A DNA stretch of 5,655 bases from Phycisphaerales bacterium (GCA_014879435.1 JACSSB010000281.1:1-5655); one strand, 5' to 3'; positions 1 through 4,780 are shown, counted from the first letter of the stretch. The notes: a model not told the origin generated them from the sequence alone. Translations and numbers: made by a program.

Positions 1-156
1 CTGGATGTCAATCAGGAACGCGAACACGGCTACGCGGGCTATCAGGGCATGCTGACACTGGCGCGGCAACTGAGCCACGCTTTGGAAAACCCGGTGTGGA
101 GTGCCGTGCGCCGTCCCGCGCCCTGGACTACCTTGCACGAGGTCACTCATGGCTGA
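1..156 (+). CDS. nifE: NifE C-terminus (FeMo-cofactor scaffold subunit, partial)
   Basis: The reading frame is open from base 1 and stops with TGA at 154-156, giving the last 51 residues of a protein whose start lies upstream of the window. The fragment (LDVNQEREHGYAGYQGM, then LARQLSHALENPVW) resembles the conserved end of NifE/NifD-type proteins, where an HGYAGYQG-like stretch precedes the final helix. NifE pairs with NifN in an alpha2-beta2 complex on which the NifB cofactor precursor is matured to FeMo-cofactor in the cytoplasm. The assignment leans on the gene directly downstream, which is a clear nifN whose ATG overlaps this stop by 8 bases, typical of translationally coupled nifEN. NifD or VnfE would have a similar tail, but nifN as the next gene makes NifE the best call. 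Confidence 0.88.
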   Translation: MDVNQEREHGYAGYQGMLTLARQLSHALENPVWSAVRRPAPWTTLHEVTHG

Positions 157-1573
157 ATTATCGAACCGTTCCAAACCGCTGGCGGTGAGTCCGTTGAAAA
201 CCAGCCAGCCACTCGGCGCGAGTTTGGCGATACTCGGTCTGAATCGGGCCATGCCGCTGCTGCACGGCGCGCAGGGTTGCACCGCTTTTGCCAAAGTGCT
301 TCTGGTGCGGCACTTTCGGGAACCGATCCCGCTGCAAAGTACCGCAATGGACCCGATCAGCAGCATCATGGGTGCAGATGAAAATGTCATCGCGGCACTC
401 AAGACTATCGCTGAGAAGAACCGTCCAGCCGCCATCGGTTTGTTGACCACCGGCCTGTCGGAGACGCAAGGGACCGACATCCAACGTGTGCTCAAACAAT
501 TCCGAACCCTTCATCCCGAATTTCAGGCGATACGGATCGTTGCGGTCAATACCCCGGATTTCAGCGGATGCCTAGAGAGCGGCTTCGCGGCGGCGGTGAC
601 TGCCATGATCGACGCCTGGGTAGCGCCCGCTGCCGAGGCCAACACCGCGCCGGGTCGTCGTCCCCATCAAGTCAATGTATTGTGCGGCTCGCTGCTGACA
701 CCGGGCGATTTGGAAGTTCTGCGTGACGTGATCGAACGCTTCGGCTTGCATCCGGTCCTGATTCCCGATCTCTCAGACTCCCTGGACGGCCATCTCGACG
801 CCGAGGATTTTTCATCGGTCACCATCGGCGGTACGCCGCTGTCGGCCTTCGCCACTTTGGGCGACGCCGCTGCCACGTTGGTCATCGGTTCTTCGCTTTA
901 TCCCGCTGCGGAATTATTGGAAAGCCGCACCAGCGTACCGCTACACCGCTTTGATCACCTGTTCGGTCTGGAAGCCAATGATCGACTGTTAATGACCTTA
1001 GCCAGTATCGCCGGTCGGAGCGTACCGGCGCTCCTGGAACGGCAACGCTCGCAATTTCAGGATGCCTTGCTGGACACCCATTTCATGCTCGCTCAGGCCC
1101 GCGTCGCCATCGGCGCTGATCCCGATCTATTGCATGCTTTCAGTGAGTTGCTGGCCGAAACCGGTGCGGAAGTAGTCACAGCGGTCGCCGCCAGTCGCGC
1201 GGCAGTGCTGACCCGCTCATCATTGCCACAGATTCGCATTGGCGACCTGGAAGACTTGGAAGATCTGGCCCGTGAACATGGGGCCGAACTGGTGATCAGC
1301 AATTCTCACGCTGCCGCGACCGCCGAACGACTCGGTGTTCCTCTGCTACGCGCTGGCATTCCCCAGTACGACCGCATCGGCGGCTATCAACGCGCCTGGA
1401 TCGGCTACAGCGGCGGACGACAACTGTTGTTCGAACTGGCCAATGCGCTGCTGGAACACACCGAACACGGCGTCGCTCCCTATCACTCTCTCTATTCTGG
1501 CAAAGCCGACTATCGGCAGGAGGCGCGTCATGGCGCTCCGCAGGCATCTGCGCATTCTGGCCGGTGGCATTGA
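149..1573 (+). CDS. nifN: NifN, FeMo-cofactor scaffold subunit beta
   Basis: A 474-residue protein, close to the usual NifN length of about 440-480. The ATG at 149 overlaps the nifE stop; an upstream in-frame ATG at 101 would lie deep inside nifE and is unlikely. The N-terminus carries NPLKTSQPLGA-like and HGAQGCTAF motifs (seen here as SPLKTSQPLGA at 14-24 and HGAQGC at 39-44). Cys44 matches the conserved NifN cysteine that helps hold the P-cluster-like 4Fe-4S cluster of NifEN. Later motifs include LTTGLSETQGTD, VNTPDFSGCLESGF and, near the C-terminus, GYSGGRQLLFELANALLEH, all in nitrogenase beta-type order. NifN acts with NifE as the scaffold for FeMo-cofactor maturation. Its last 44 bases overlap the start of nifX, so the three genes are probably cotranscribed and coupled. 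No promoter is visible inside, as expected for a mid-operon gene. Confidence 0.96.
   Translation: MAELSNRSKPLAVSPLKTSQPLGASLAILGLNRAMPLLHGAQGCTAFAKVLLVRHFREPIPLQSTAMDPISSIMGADENVIAALKTIAEKNRPAAIGLLTTGLSETQGTDIQRVLKQFRTLHPEFQAIRIVAVNTPDFSGCLESGFAAAVTAMIDAWVAPAAEANTAPGRRPHQVNVLCGSLLTPGDLEVLRDVIERFGLHPVLIPDLSDSLDGHLDAEDFSSVTIGGTPLSAFATLGDAAATLVIGSSLYPAAELLESRTSVPLHRFDHLFGLEANDRLLMTLASIAGRSVPALLERQRSQFQDALLDTHFMLAQARVAIGADPDLLHAFSELLAETGAEVVTAVAASRAAVLTRSSLPQIRIGDLEDLEDLAREHGAELVISNSHAAATAERLGVPLLRAGIPQYDRIGGYQRAWIGYSGGRQLLFELANALLEHTEHGVAPYHSLYSGKADYRQEARHGAPQASAHSGRWH
1518..1523 (+). promoter_or_regulatory. Strong ribosome binding site that fixes the nifX start
   Basis: AGGAGG sits 6 bases before the ATG at 1530. 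It lies inside the 3' coding part of nifN and favours 1530 over the later in-frame ATGs at 1650 and 1659 as the nifX start. Confidence 0.8.
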
Positions 1574-2096
1574 TGCGCCCTGCTCCGGCCGTGATTTCCG
1601 CGATGTTGGATCGAATCCATGCCTCGCATGGCCAGCGTCTACGGGAGCGATGCTGCCAATGACCCCGACTCTAAAAATCGCCTTCGCCACTGGCGACCGT
1701 CATAAGGTGGATCAGCATTTCGGCTCGGCCAGCGCCTTATTGATTTATGAGGTCGGTCCTCAGAAGTCCTGCGTGGTCGAATTCGCCGAGTTCGGTGAAC
1801 TGGAGCAGGATGGGCACGAGAGCAAGCTCGCCGCTAAGTTCGATTTGCTGCAAGGCTGTGCGGCCGTTTATTGCCAAGCGGTCGGCGGCTCCGCCATCCA
1901 ACAATTACTGGGCTTGGGAGTGCAACCGATGCGGGTAGCGGCGAACACGTCGATTGCCACCGTGCTCGACGAACTGCAAGCGGCTCTGCGCAACGGCAAC
2001 GCCCCGGCTTGGTTGCAACGATCTATCGCCCGCCAACAGCCTGTCGATGACGACACACGCTTTGCCGCCATGGAAGCGGAAGGCTGGCAAGAATAA
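1530..2096 (+). CDS. nifX: NifX, FeMo-cofactor precursor carrier
   Basis: A 188-residue protein. Residues about 48-165 form the NifX/NifY/NafY cofactor-binding domain, with LKIAFATGDRHKVDQHFG, then EFGELEQDG, KLAAKFDLLQGCAAVYCQAVGGSA and LGVQPMRVA in family order. The C-terminal MEAEGWQE tail is typical of NifX. In this family the domain carries NifB-co or later cofactor precursors between NifB and NifEN. The start at 1530 has an ideal AGGAGG and gives an MALRRHLRIL N-terminus like other proteobacterial NifX proteins. The stretch of about 30 residues after it is not conserved to my eye, and starts at 1650 or 1659 would give proteins nearer to 145-148 residues. The gene overlaps nifN by 44 bases, so that short stretch is coding in two frames. 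The stop TAA shares its last base with a possible downstream ATG. The fdxB gene follows without the DUF269 and DUF683 genes often found between them. Confidence 0.94.
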   Translation: MALRRHLRILAGGIDAPCSGRDFRDVGSNPCLAWPASTGAMLPMTPTLKIAFATGDRHKVDQHFGSASALLIYEVGPQKSCVVEFAEFGELEQDGHESKLAAKFDLLQGCAAVYCQAVGGSAIQQLLGLGVQPMRVAANTSIATVLDELQAALRNGNAPAWLQRSIARQQPVDDDTRFAAMEAEGWQE

Positions 2097-2206
2097 TGGC
2101 TCTTTCAATGATATCCAGTTGGGTCGAGCGGTTGGATCGAACAGTGGAGTCGAACGATTCGGTCGAGCGTTCGTTCATACCGGAATTTTTCAAACCAGCG
2201 AGGTAA
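2096..2206 (+). CDS. Possible 36-residue small ORF filling the nifX-fdxB gap
   Basis: An ATG overlaps the nifX stop (TAATG at 2094-2098) and opens a frame of 36 residues starting MALSMISSWVERLD. It ends with TAA only 5 bases before the fdxB ATG, so it fills the intergenic space almost exactly. GGAAGG at 2078-2083 is 12 bases upstream, rather far for a ribosome binding site, so expression would depend on coupling to nifX. The peptide is polar with acidic and basic residues (WVERLDRTVES, then SVERSFIPEFF) and no membrane segment. I do not recognise it. Repeated GGTCGAGCG and TCGAAC words in the DNA could instead mean the region is structured leader for fdxB, and a frame this short can be open by chance. 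Confidence 0.3.
   Translation: MALSMISSWVERLDRTVESNDSVERSFIPEFFKPAR
2151..2173 (+). repeat. Short inverted repeat ahead of fdxB
   Basis: CGAACG at 2151-2156 and CGTTCG at 2168-2173 are perfect 6-base complements around an 11-base loop. GGTCGAGCG occurs twice nearby (2122-2130 and 2161-2169). The hairpin lies between nifX and fdxB, where it could affect mRNA stability. It is short and may be chance. Confidence 0.3.
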
Positions 2207-2211
2207 TCAAC

Positions 2212-2529
2212 ATGGGCGCTGAACCCATCATCACCGGCATCACGCGTGGCGGTATAGTCTGGACGCCACAATTCGTGACTCTGCTTAACGAAGAAAAATG
2301 CATCGGCTGTGGTCGCTGTTTCAAAGTCTGCCCACGCGATGTGCTAACCATTGTGCAGCGCGCTATCGACGACGTGGATTTTGACGATGATGATGACGAC
2401 GATGACGACGATAGCGATAATTCCTTCATGACTCTTGCCAATCCGATGGACTGCATTGGTTGTGAAGCCTGTTCGCGGGTTTGCCCCAAAGCGTGTTTTA
2501 CCCATGAAGCATTGCCGGTGGCGGCGTGA
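2212..2529 (+). CDS. fdxB: Nif-specific ferredoxin III, 2[4Fe-4S]
   Basis: A 105-residue ferredoxin. The ATG at 2212 is preceded by GAGGT at 2200-2204 with a 7-base gap; longer upstream frames run through nifX and are discarded. Two complete CxxCxxCxxxCP motifs are present: Cys30, 33, 36 and 40 (CIGCGRCFKVCP) and Cys81, 84, 87 and 91 (CIGCEACSRVCP), enough for two 4Fe-4S clusters. The N-terminal TRGGIVWTPQFV and the FMTLANPMDCIGCEAC block are characteristic of the nif-associated ferredoxin III family, which is found next to nifENX and is thought to deliver electrons to cofactor assembly or nitrogenase. Between the cluster motifs lies a run of ten aspartates (residues 58-67) within a strongly acidic loop. 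Acidic insertions are common here in the family, though this one is long. It is the last gene of the nif block in the window. Confidence 0.95.
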   Translation: MGAEPIITGITRGGIVWTPQFVTLLNEEKCIGCGRCFKVCPRDVLTIVQRAIDDVDFDDDDDDDDDDSDNSFMTLANPMDCIGCEACSRVCPKACFTHEALPVAA

Positions 2530-2543
2530 ACTACTCCAAGATT

Positions 2544-2584
2544 AGCCAGCACGGATGAAAGACAAGTTGCTGTGTGTGCTGGCT
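2544..2584 (+). repeat. Hairpin downstream of fdxB
   Basis: AGCCAGCAC at 2544-2552 pairs perfectly with GTGCTGGCT at 2576-2584, leaving a 23-base loop. It begins 15 bases after the fdxB stop and has no T-run. It may protect the nif mRNA 3' end, or assist termination together with the hairpin at 2606-2637. Confidence 0.45.
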
Positions 2585-2605
2585 GGCAGGATTGCTGTCG
2601 ATGGC

Positions 2606-2637
2606 TCTTGTCAGACCGCTATTTCGGTCTGACAAGA
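2606..2637. terminator. Candidate terminator hairpin between convergent fdxB and tetR
   Basis: TCTTGTCAGACCG at 2606-2618 and CGGTCTGACAAGA at 2625-2637 form a perfect 13-bp stem with a 6-base loop. It lies between the ends of two converging genes, where a bidirectional terminator is expected. Neither side has a T-run, so it is not a textbook intrinsic terminator. It may act as a transcript-end stabiliser, or be a protein-binding palindrome. Confidence 0.55.
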
Positions 2638-2677
2638 TAGAAGTGGCTAAAGCGGTGACCGGCATTGCGATCTCAGC

Positions 2678-3289
2678 TCAGGCGGGTGTCCCATAACCGG
2701 CCATGAAAACAGCAACAGCTTGACGCACCGCAGTCTGAATTTCCTCTTCGCTCACCGAGTCTTGCACGCAGAGCAAGCAGCGACGTAACAGTGTCGAATC
2801 CAGCAAGCCGTACAGATGCCAAGCCGCCACGTCAGGGTCGGTTTCTCGTAGCTTGTGCTGCTGCATGGCTTTGCGCAAAAAGCGGGAAAGCTGGGCATGG
2901 CTGCGCTGTACGCCGCGTTCGTAGCAGATTTTTCCTAAATCCGAACGCCGTGATTCGGCAAAGATTAAGCGCCGTACCTCGATGGCACTGGGTGGCGTAT
3001 AAAGGCTGTTCAACAGCCCTTCACCGAAGGCGATCAATACTGAAACCAGATCCTCGCCCGCATCAGCCAGCAAAGCGTGCGTGGTATTGAATTCGGTTTC
3101 GATGGCGCTGAACACAACCTCGAACAGCAACTCCTCCTTCGAGGAAAAATAGTTGTAGAGCGTTGCTTTAGATCCGCCAACACGGGCGCTGATCTCTCCC
3201 ATTGACGCTCTCTCGAAGCCGAGTTCACGAAAAGTCTCTTCCGCTATCTCAATTATTTTTTTCTTTTTTGTCATGCATTTAGATCTCAT
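2678..3289 (-). CDS. TetR/AcrR-family transcriptional repressor
   Basis: A 203-residue regulator on the minus strand. The N-terminal DNA-binding domain (about residues 10-55) shows IAEETFRELGFERASMGEIS, then ARVGGSKATLYNYFSSKEELL, the standard TetR helix-turn-helix with the TLYxYFxSKEEL signature. The C-terminal ligand and dimer domain (EVRRLIFAESRRSDLGKICYERG, then DPDVAAWHLYGLLDS) resembles the AefR-like C-terminal family. No ligand can be read from the sequence. The ATG at 3289 is preceded on the minus strand by GAGAGGA with about 8 bases of spacing; a second ATG five codons later is possible. The region just after the start is a basic Lys run encoded by an A-rich tract. The gene is divergent from the array of small membrane-protein genes, and a repeated TACTG box lies about 25 bases upstream of its start. 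By the usual TetR arrangement it probably represses itself and that array; this is inference. Confidence 0.93.
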   Translation of the reverse strand: MRSKCMTKKKKIIEIAEETFRELGFERASMGEISARVGGSKATLYNYFSSKEELLFEVVFSAIETEFNTTHALLADAGEDLVSVLIAFGEGLLNSLYTPPSAIEVRRLIFAESRRSDLGKICYERGVQRSHAQLSRFLRKAMQQHKLRETDPDVAAWHLYGLLDSTLLRRCLLCVQDSVSEEEIQTAVRQAVAVFMAGYGTPA

Positions 3290-3314
3290 GACCGATATCC
3301 TCTCTTTAGTTATG

Positions 3315-3338
3315 TACTGTACGGTCTATTTATATTGA
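3315..3338. promoter_or_regulatory. TACTG box 1, candidate TetR operator and direct-repeat copy A
   Basis: This 24-base element, with core TACTGTACGGTC, is repeated exactly at 3554-3577. It lies 25 bases upstream of tetR. The core ACTGTACGGT is a near-palindrome (8 of 10 positions). On the minus strand TATAAA (3334 down to 3329) could be the tetR -10, with a poor -35, which would place the tetR transcription start inside this box and fit autorepression. Confidence 0.5.
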
Positions 3339-3354
3339 TGTGTTGTCTTATTTC

Positions 3355-3388
3355 TATAATATTAGACTGGTATGTTCAGTTCAATTAA
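3355..3388 (+). promoter_or_regulatory. Likely -10 element and TACTG box 3 ahead of the first small gene
   Basis: TATAAT at 3355-3360 is a perfect -10 hexamer, but TTGATG at 3335-3340 is only 14 bases upstream, so the -35 is uncertain; TAATAT at 3357-3362 would give a 16-base spacer. The box GACTGGTATGTTCAGTTC (from 3365) follows at once, in the same place relative to the promoter as at 3602. A repressor bound there would cover the transcription start. Confidence 0.45.
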
Positions 3389-3408
3389 AAAGCAACCACT
3401 TATGAATC

Positions 3409-3588
3409 ATGGAGATCTGCAGACAACACACTTTAGTGTCGATAGCCACCGATCTGGTGGAAAGCATCGAACAATTCTTGGCCCAAGTATCTCAGCAGAG
3501 ATCTACTGATCGGGCTGTGGTGGTATCTGTCGTGCTGTCTATCTTTATTTTTATACTGTACGGTCTATTTATATTGACTTATTGCTGA
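3409..3588 (+). CDS. Small membrane protein, array member 1 (59 aa)
   Basis: A 59-residue ORF with residues about 36-57 almost entirely hydrophobic (AVVVSVVLSIFIFILYG and onwards), predicting one transmembrane helix. It is supported by alignment with the next gene. Eight codons after each ATG both continue without gaps as LVSIATDLVESIEQFLAQ here and LASISADPLAGIEQFAAQ there, with matching DNA, and the C-terminal SIF is also shared. This picks the ATG at 3409 over the out-of-frame ATG at 3402. The ribosome binding site is weak (an A-rich AAAAAGC about 15 bases upstream), so the gene may be poorly translated or decaying. Its last ten or so codons run through the second copy of the 24-base repeat (3554-3577), so its C-terminus may have been created by the duplication. 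Function unknown. Confidence 0.6.
   Translation: MEICRQHTLVSIATDLVESIEQFLAQVSQQRSTDRAVVVSVVLSIFIFILYGLFILTYC
3554..3577 (+). repeat. TACTG box 2, direct-repeat copy B
   Basis: An exact second copy of the 24 bases at 3315-3338. Each copy is followed about 50 bases later by a TTCAGTTCAATTAA box and then a small gene. This marks a tandem duplication with a unit of about 239 bases. This copy is inside the 3' coding end of array member 1 and provides the -35 of the promoter for member 2. Confidence 0.85.
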
Positions 3589-3602
3589 GATCTGGATACT
3601 AT
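3574..3602 (+). promoter_or_regulatory. Sigma-70 promoter for the small-gene array
   Basis: TTGACT (3574-3579) and TACTAT (3597-3602) are separated by exactly 17 bases, the best housekeeping-type promoter in the window. The predicted start near 3609 falls inside the ACTGACCAGTTCAGT box, so the promoter is probably repressible. Confidence 0.72.
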
Positions 3603-3625
3603 ACTGACCAGTTCAGTTCAATTAA
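3602..3625. promoter_or_regulatory. TACTG box 4, candidate TetR operator
   Basis: ACTGACCAGTTCAGT has the inverted half-sites ACTGA and TCAGT around five bases. It overlaps the predicted transcription start of the promoter at 3574-3602, the usual place for a TetR-family operator. Which regulator binds is inferred from the neighbouring divergent tetR gene. Confidence 0.55.
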
Positions 3626-3637
3626 GAGGATTTGATC

Positions 3638-3832
3638 ATGAACACCCAAATGCAACAAGCCTTAGCGTCGATCTCCGCCGATCCGCTGGCAGGCATCGAA
3701 CAGTTTGCGGCCCAGAGCCATCCCGGCGAAGGACTGCTGAGCGAGGAACAGGCCGATAGCCTTGCTGTTGCAGCTATTTTGGCGGTCGCAACCATGTTCT
3801 CGCTTTCTATTTTTGCCAGAATTATGTACTGA
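3638..3832 (+). CDS. Small membrane protein, array member 2 (64 aa)
   Basis: A 64-residue protein started by ATG at 3638 with AAGAGGA 7 bases upstream; an in-frame TTG at 3632 is too close to that site. Residues 1-41 are polar, and about 42-60 (LAVAAILAVATMFSLSIFA) form one predicted membrane helix with a short RIMY tail. The N-terminal half matches array member 1 (LASI..D...IEQF.AQ). Residues 36-42 (EEQADSL) match AEQADSL in member 3, so this gene bridges the two sequence types. It has no Cys pair, no double-glycine leader and no recognised domain. It is the first gene after the clear promoter at 3574-3602. Its TGA stop is embedded in the next TACTG box (TACTGATCC). Function unknown; a membrane peptide under TetR control is the most that can be said. 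Confidence 0.8.
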   Translation: MNTQMQQALASISADPLAGIEQFAAQSHPGEGLLSEEQADSLAVAAILAVATMFSLSIFARIMY

Positions 3833-3850
3833 TCCGTTCAGTTTAATTTA
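3827..3850. promoter_or_regulatory. TACTG box 5 overlapping a stop codon
   Basis: TACTGATCCGTTCAGTTTAA lies between array members 2 and 3, with the inverted half-sites ACTGA and TCAGT. It includes the stop of member 2. TATGTA (3823-3828) could be a -10, but no -35 is evident. Confidence 0.45.
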
Positions 3851-3867
3851 AGTTTAAAGGAGTTATT

Positions 3868-4053
3868 ATGAGCACACATATTGAAACTGTTGCACCCGTA
3901 GCCGAGCAGGCGGATAGCCTCGTTGTTCACCGTAGCTTTTGGCAAGAAGCGAAAGAGTTGATCAAACCTTTGCTCCTGCTTATCGCCTCGATTGGGTTGA
4001 TCGCTTCAATTGGAACGGCCGTCGTGATGTCTGTACTTCACTACGCATCATGA
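3868..4053 (+). CDS. Small membrane protein, array member 3 (61 aa)
   Basis: A 61-residue protein; ATG at 3868 with AAAGGAG about 6 bases upstream. The N-terminal 33 residues are polar and include VAEQADS (11-17) and FWQEAKELIK (24-33), probably an amphipathic helix. Residues about 34-57 are hydrophobic (LLLLIASIGLIASIGTAV), a single membrane helix, followed by the family tail MSVLHYAS. Together with members 4 to 7 it defines the pattern EQxDSxxV, then QExxxL, a G-rich membrane helix, and a C-terminal MSxxxYxS. Basic residues before the helix suggest an N-inside, C-outside topology (inference). It resembles no light-harvesting, CydX or toxin peptide I recognise. It lies 35 bases downstream of member 2 with a TACTG box between them, and is probably in the same transcript. 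Confidence 0.82.
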   Translation: MSTHIETVAPVAEQADSLVVHRSFWQEAKELIKPLLLLIASIGLIASIGTAVVMSVLHYAS

Positions 4054-4067
4054 TTGCCAGCTCAAAA

Positions 4068-4103
4068 TTATTTTCTTCTGAATCTTTTTAAAAGGTAATG
4101 ACC
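4068..4103 (+). promoter_or_regulatory. Conserved leader element, copy 1
   Basis: TTATTTTC, then CTGAATCTTTTT, AAAAGG and TAATGACC lead directly to the ATG of array member 4. The same string of words precedes members 5 and 7. It includes the ribosome binding site, and its upstream pyrimidine-rich part is conserved beyond what a binding site needs. Confidence 0.6.
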
Positions 4104-4289
4104 ATGAAAACTACTGTACATACCATGCCAGTAATCGAGCAGACCGAACAGAATGATAGCGCTGCTACTCATCGTAACCTTTGGCAAGAAGCCGGTGATT
4201 TAATCAAGACTGCACTCTTATTTAGTGCTGTCAGTGGAGTGGGAGTGGCCATCGCAATGTCTGTCTACCCCTATATCTTCGTATCGTGA
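4104..4289 (+). CDS. Small membrane protein, array member 4 (61 aa)
   Basis: Start chosen at the ATG at 4104, 8 bases after AAAAGG (4090-4095); the ATG two codons earlier at 4098 is too close. The resulting MKTTVHTMPV start matches MNTTVHAAPV of the next gene. The 61-residue product has a polar part with EQNDSAATHRNLWQEAGDLIK (residues about 16-36), then a membrane helix at about 37-55 (ALLFSAVSGVGVAIAMSV). The tail is longer than in its paralogs, ending PYIFVS, but keeps the final serine. SAVSG is shared with member 7 and GVGV with member 5, showing close paralogy. Function unknown. Confidence 0.82.
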   Translation: MKTTVHTMPVIEQTEQNDSAATHRNLWQEAGDLIKTALLFSAVSGVGVAIAMSVYPYIFVS

Positions 4290-4308
4290 TGATCTGTTTT
4301 TGGTAACT

Positions 4309-4341
4309 GTATTTTCTGAATCTTTTTGAAGGTAATAACTT
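4309..4341 (+). promoter_or_regulatory. Conserved leader element, copy 2
   Basis: GTATTTTCTGAATCTTTTTG followed by AAGGTAATAAC precedes the ATG of array member 5. It is almost identical to the element at 4781-4812 and includes the GAAGG ribosome binding site. Confidence 0.6.
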
Positions 4342-4497
4342 ATGAATACCACTGTACATGCTGCTCCAGTGCAAACCGAAGGTTCTGCTGTCCGTCGTAG
4401 CTTTCAGCAAAAGTTGGATGAGTTGCTCAAAGCATCGATCCTTCTTGCTCCTGTGATTGGTACGGTTCTCGTGATGTCTGTCCACTACGCATCATGA
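4342..4497 (+). CDS. Small membrane protein, array member 5 (51 aa)
   Basis: The shortest member, 51 residues, easily missed by length filters. The ATG at 4342 follows GAAGG (4328-4332) by about 9 bases. MNTTVHAAPV is shared with member 4. The stretch QTEGSAVRRSFQQKLDELLK (11-30) matches the paralogs except that the usual AEQxD segment is shortened, which accounts for the lower length. Residues about 31-47 (ASILLAPVIGTVLVMSV) are the membrane helix and the tail is HYAS, as in member 3. The final coding bases and stop (CTACGCATCATGA) are identical to those of member 3, evidence of recent duplication or gene conversion. Function unknown. Confidence 0.78.
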   Translation: MNTTVHAAPVQTEGSAVRRSFQQKLDELLKASILLAPVIGTVLVMSVHYAS

Positions 4498-4532
4498 TGG
4501 TCGGTAGTTTTACTTTTTTTGTCGAAAATACA

Positions 4533-4556
4533 TACTGATCTGTTCAGTTTATTTAA
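4533..4556. promoter_or_regulatory. TACTG box 6 ahead of array member 6
   Basis: TACTGATCTGTTCAGTTTAT is nearly identical to the box at 3827-3850 and ends at the ribosome binding site of the next gene. A T-rich stretch lies upstream, but no convincing -35 and -10 pair is seen. Confidence 0.45.
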
Positions 4557-4568
4557 GGGGTAATGACC

Positions 4569-4751
4569 ATGGAAATCACTGTACCTGTACACGCCGCTCA
4601 TACCTTGGTAGCCGAGCAGAAAGATAGTCCTGTTGTTCGCCACGCATCTCGGCAAGAGTTGGATGAGTTGATCCAAACCTTGCTCTTGTTCAGTGGGGTC
4701 TGTGGAGTTGGAGTGAGCATCGTACTGCTTATGCTTCGCTTCGCATCCTAA
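4569..4751 (+). CDS. Small membrane protein, array member 6 (60 aa)
   Basis: Start chosen at the ATG at 4569, 8 bases after AAGGGG (4555-4560); an ATG at 4563 is only 2 bases from it. The 60-residue product contains VAEQKDSPVVRHASRQELDE (14-33), then a hydrophobic segment at about 37-56 (LLLFSGVCGVGVSIVLLML) and the tail RFAS. A cysteine in the membrane segment is not shared with the other four clear paralogs. Met-Ser before the tail is replaced by Leu-Met, so this is the most diverged of the five. Like members 2 and 3 it is preceded by a TACTG box rather than the TATTTTC leader, so it may start its own transcript. Confidence 0.82.
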   Translation: MEITVPVHAAHTLVAEQKDSPVVRHASRQELDELIQTLLLFSGVCGVGVSIVLLMLRFAS

Positions 4752-4780
4752 CCACCGACTTTAACAGTCATTTTTCTACC

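Noticed and set aside
147..514. Open minus-strand frames opposite the start of nifN
   Set aside because: They lie antisense to a strongly conserved gene, have no ribosome binding site or recognisable motifs, and are expected in GC-rich coding DNA.
1093..1690. Minus-strand ORFs opposite the nifN end and nifX
   Set aside because: Arg/Ser-rich shadow translations of conserved genes; no independent support.
2097..2112. TGGCTCTTTCAATGA as a sigma-54 promoter for fdxB
   Set aside because: The spacing is right, but the -12 dinucleotide is GA rather than GC and the TTGC word is missing.
2190..2552. A 120-codon minus-strand frame with a poly-serine run
   Set aside because: It is the antisense of fdxB; the serine run is simply the complement of the aspartate codons.
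2791..3090. A 99-codon plus-strand frame opposite tetR
   Set aside because: Antisense to a clear TetR gene, with no family resemblance.
3402..3508. Alternative ATG at 3402 for the first small gene
   Set aside because: Its frame gives a short polar peptide with no match to the paralog, while the ATG at 3409 aligns codon for codon with member 2.
4231..4676. Minus-strand ORFs across array members 5 and 6
   Set aside because: Their frames are complements of the paralogous plus-strand genes, which have ribosome binding sites and conserved protein patterns.
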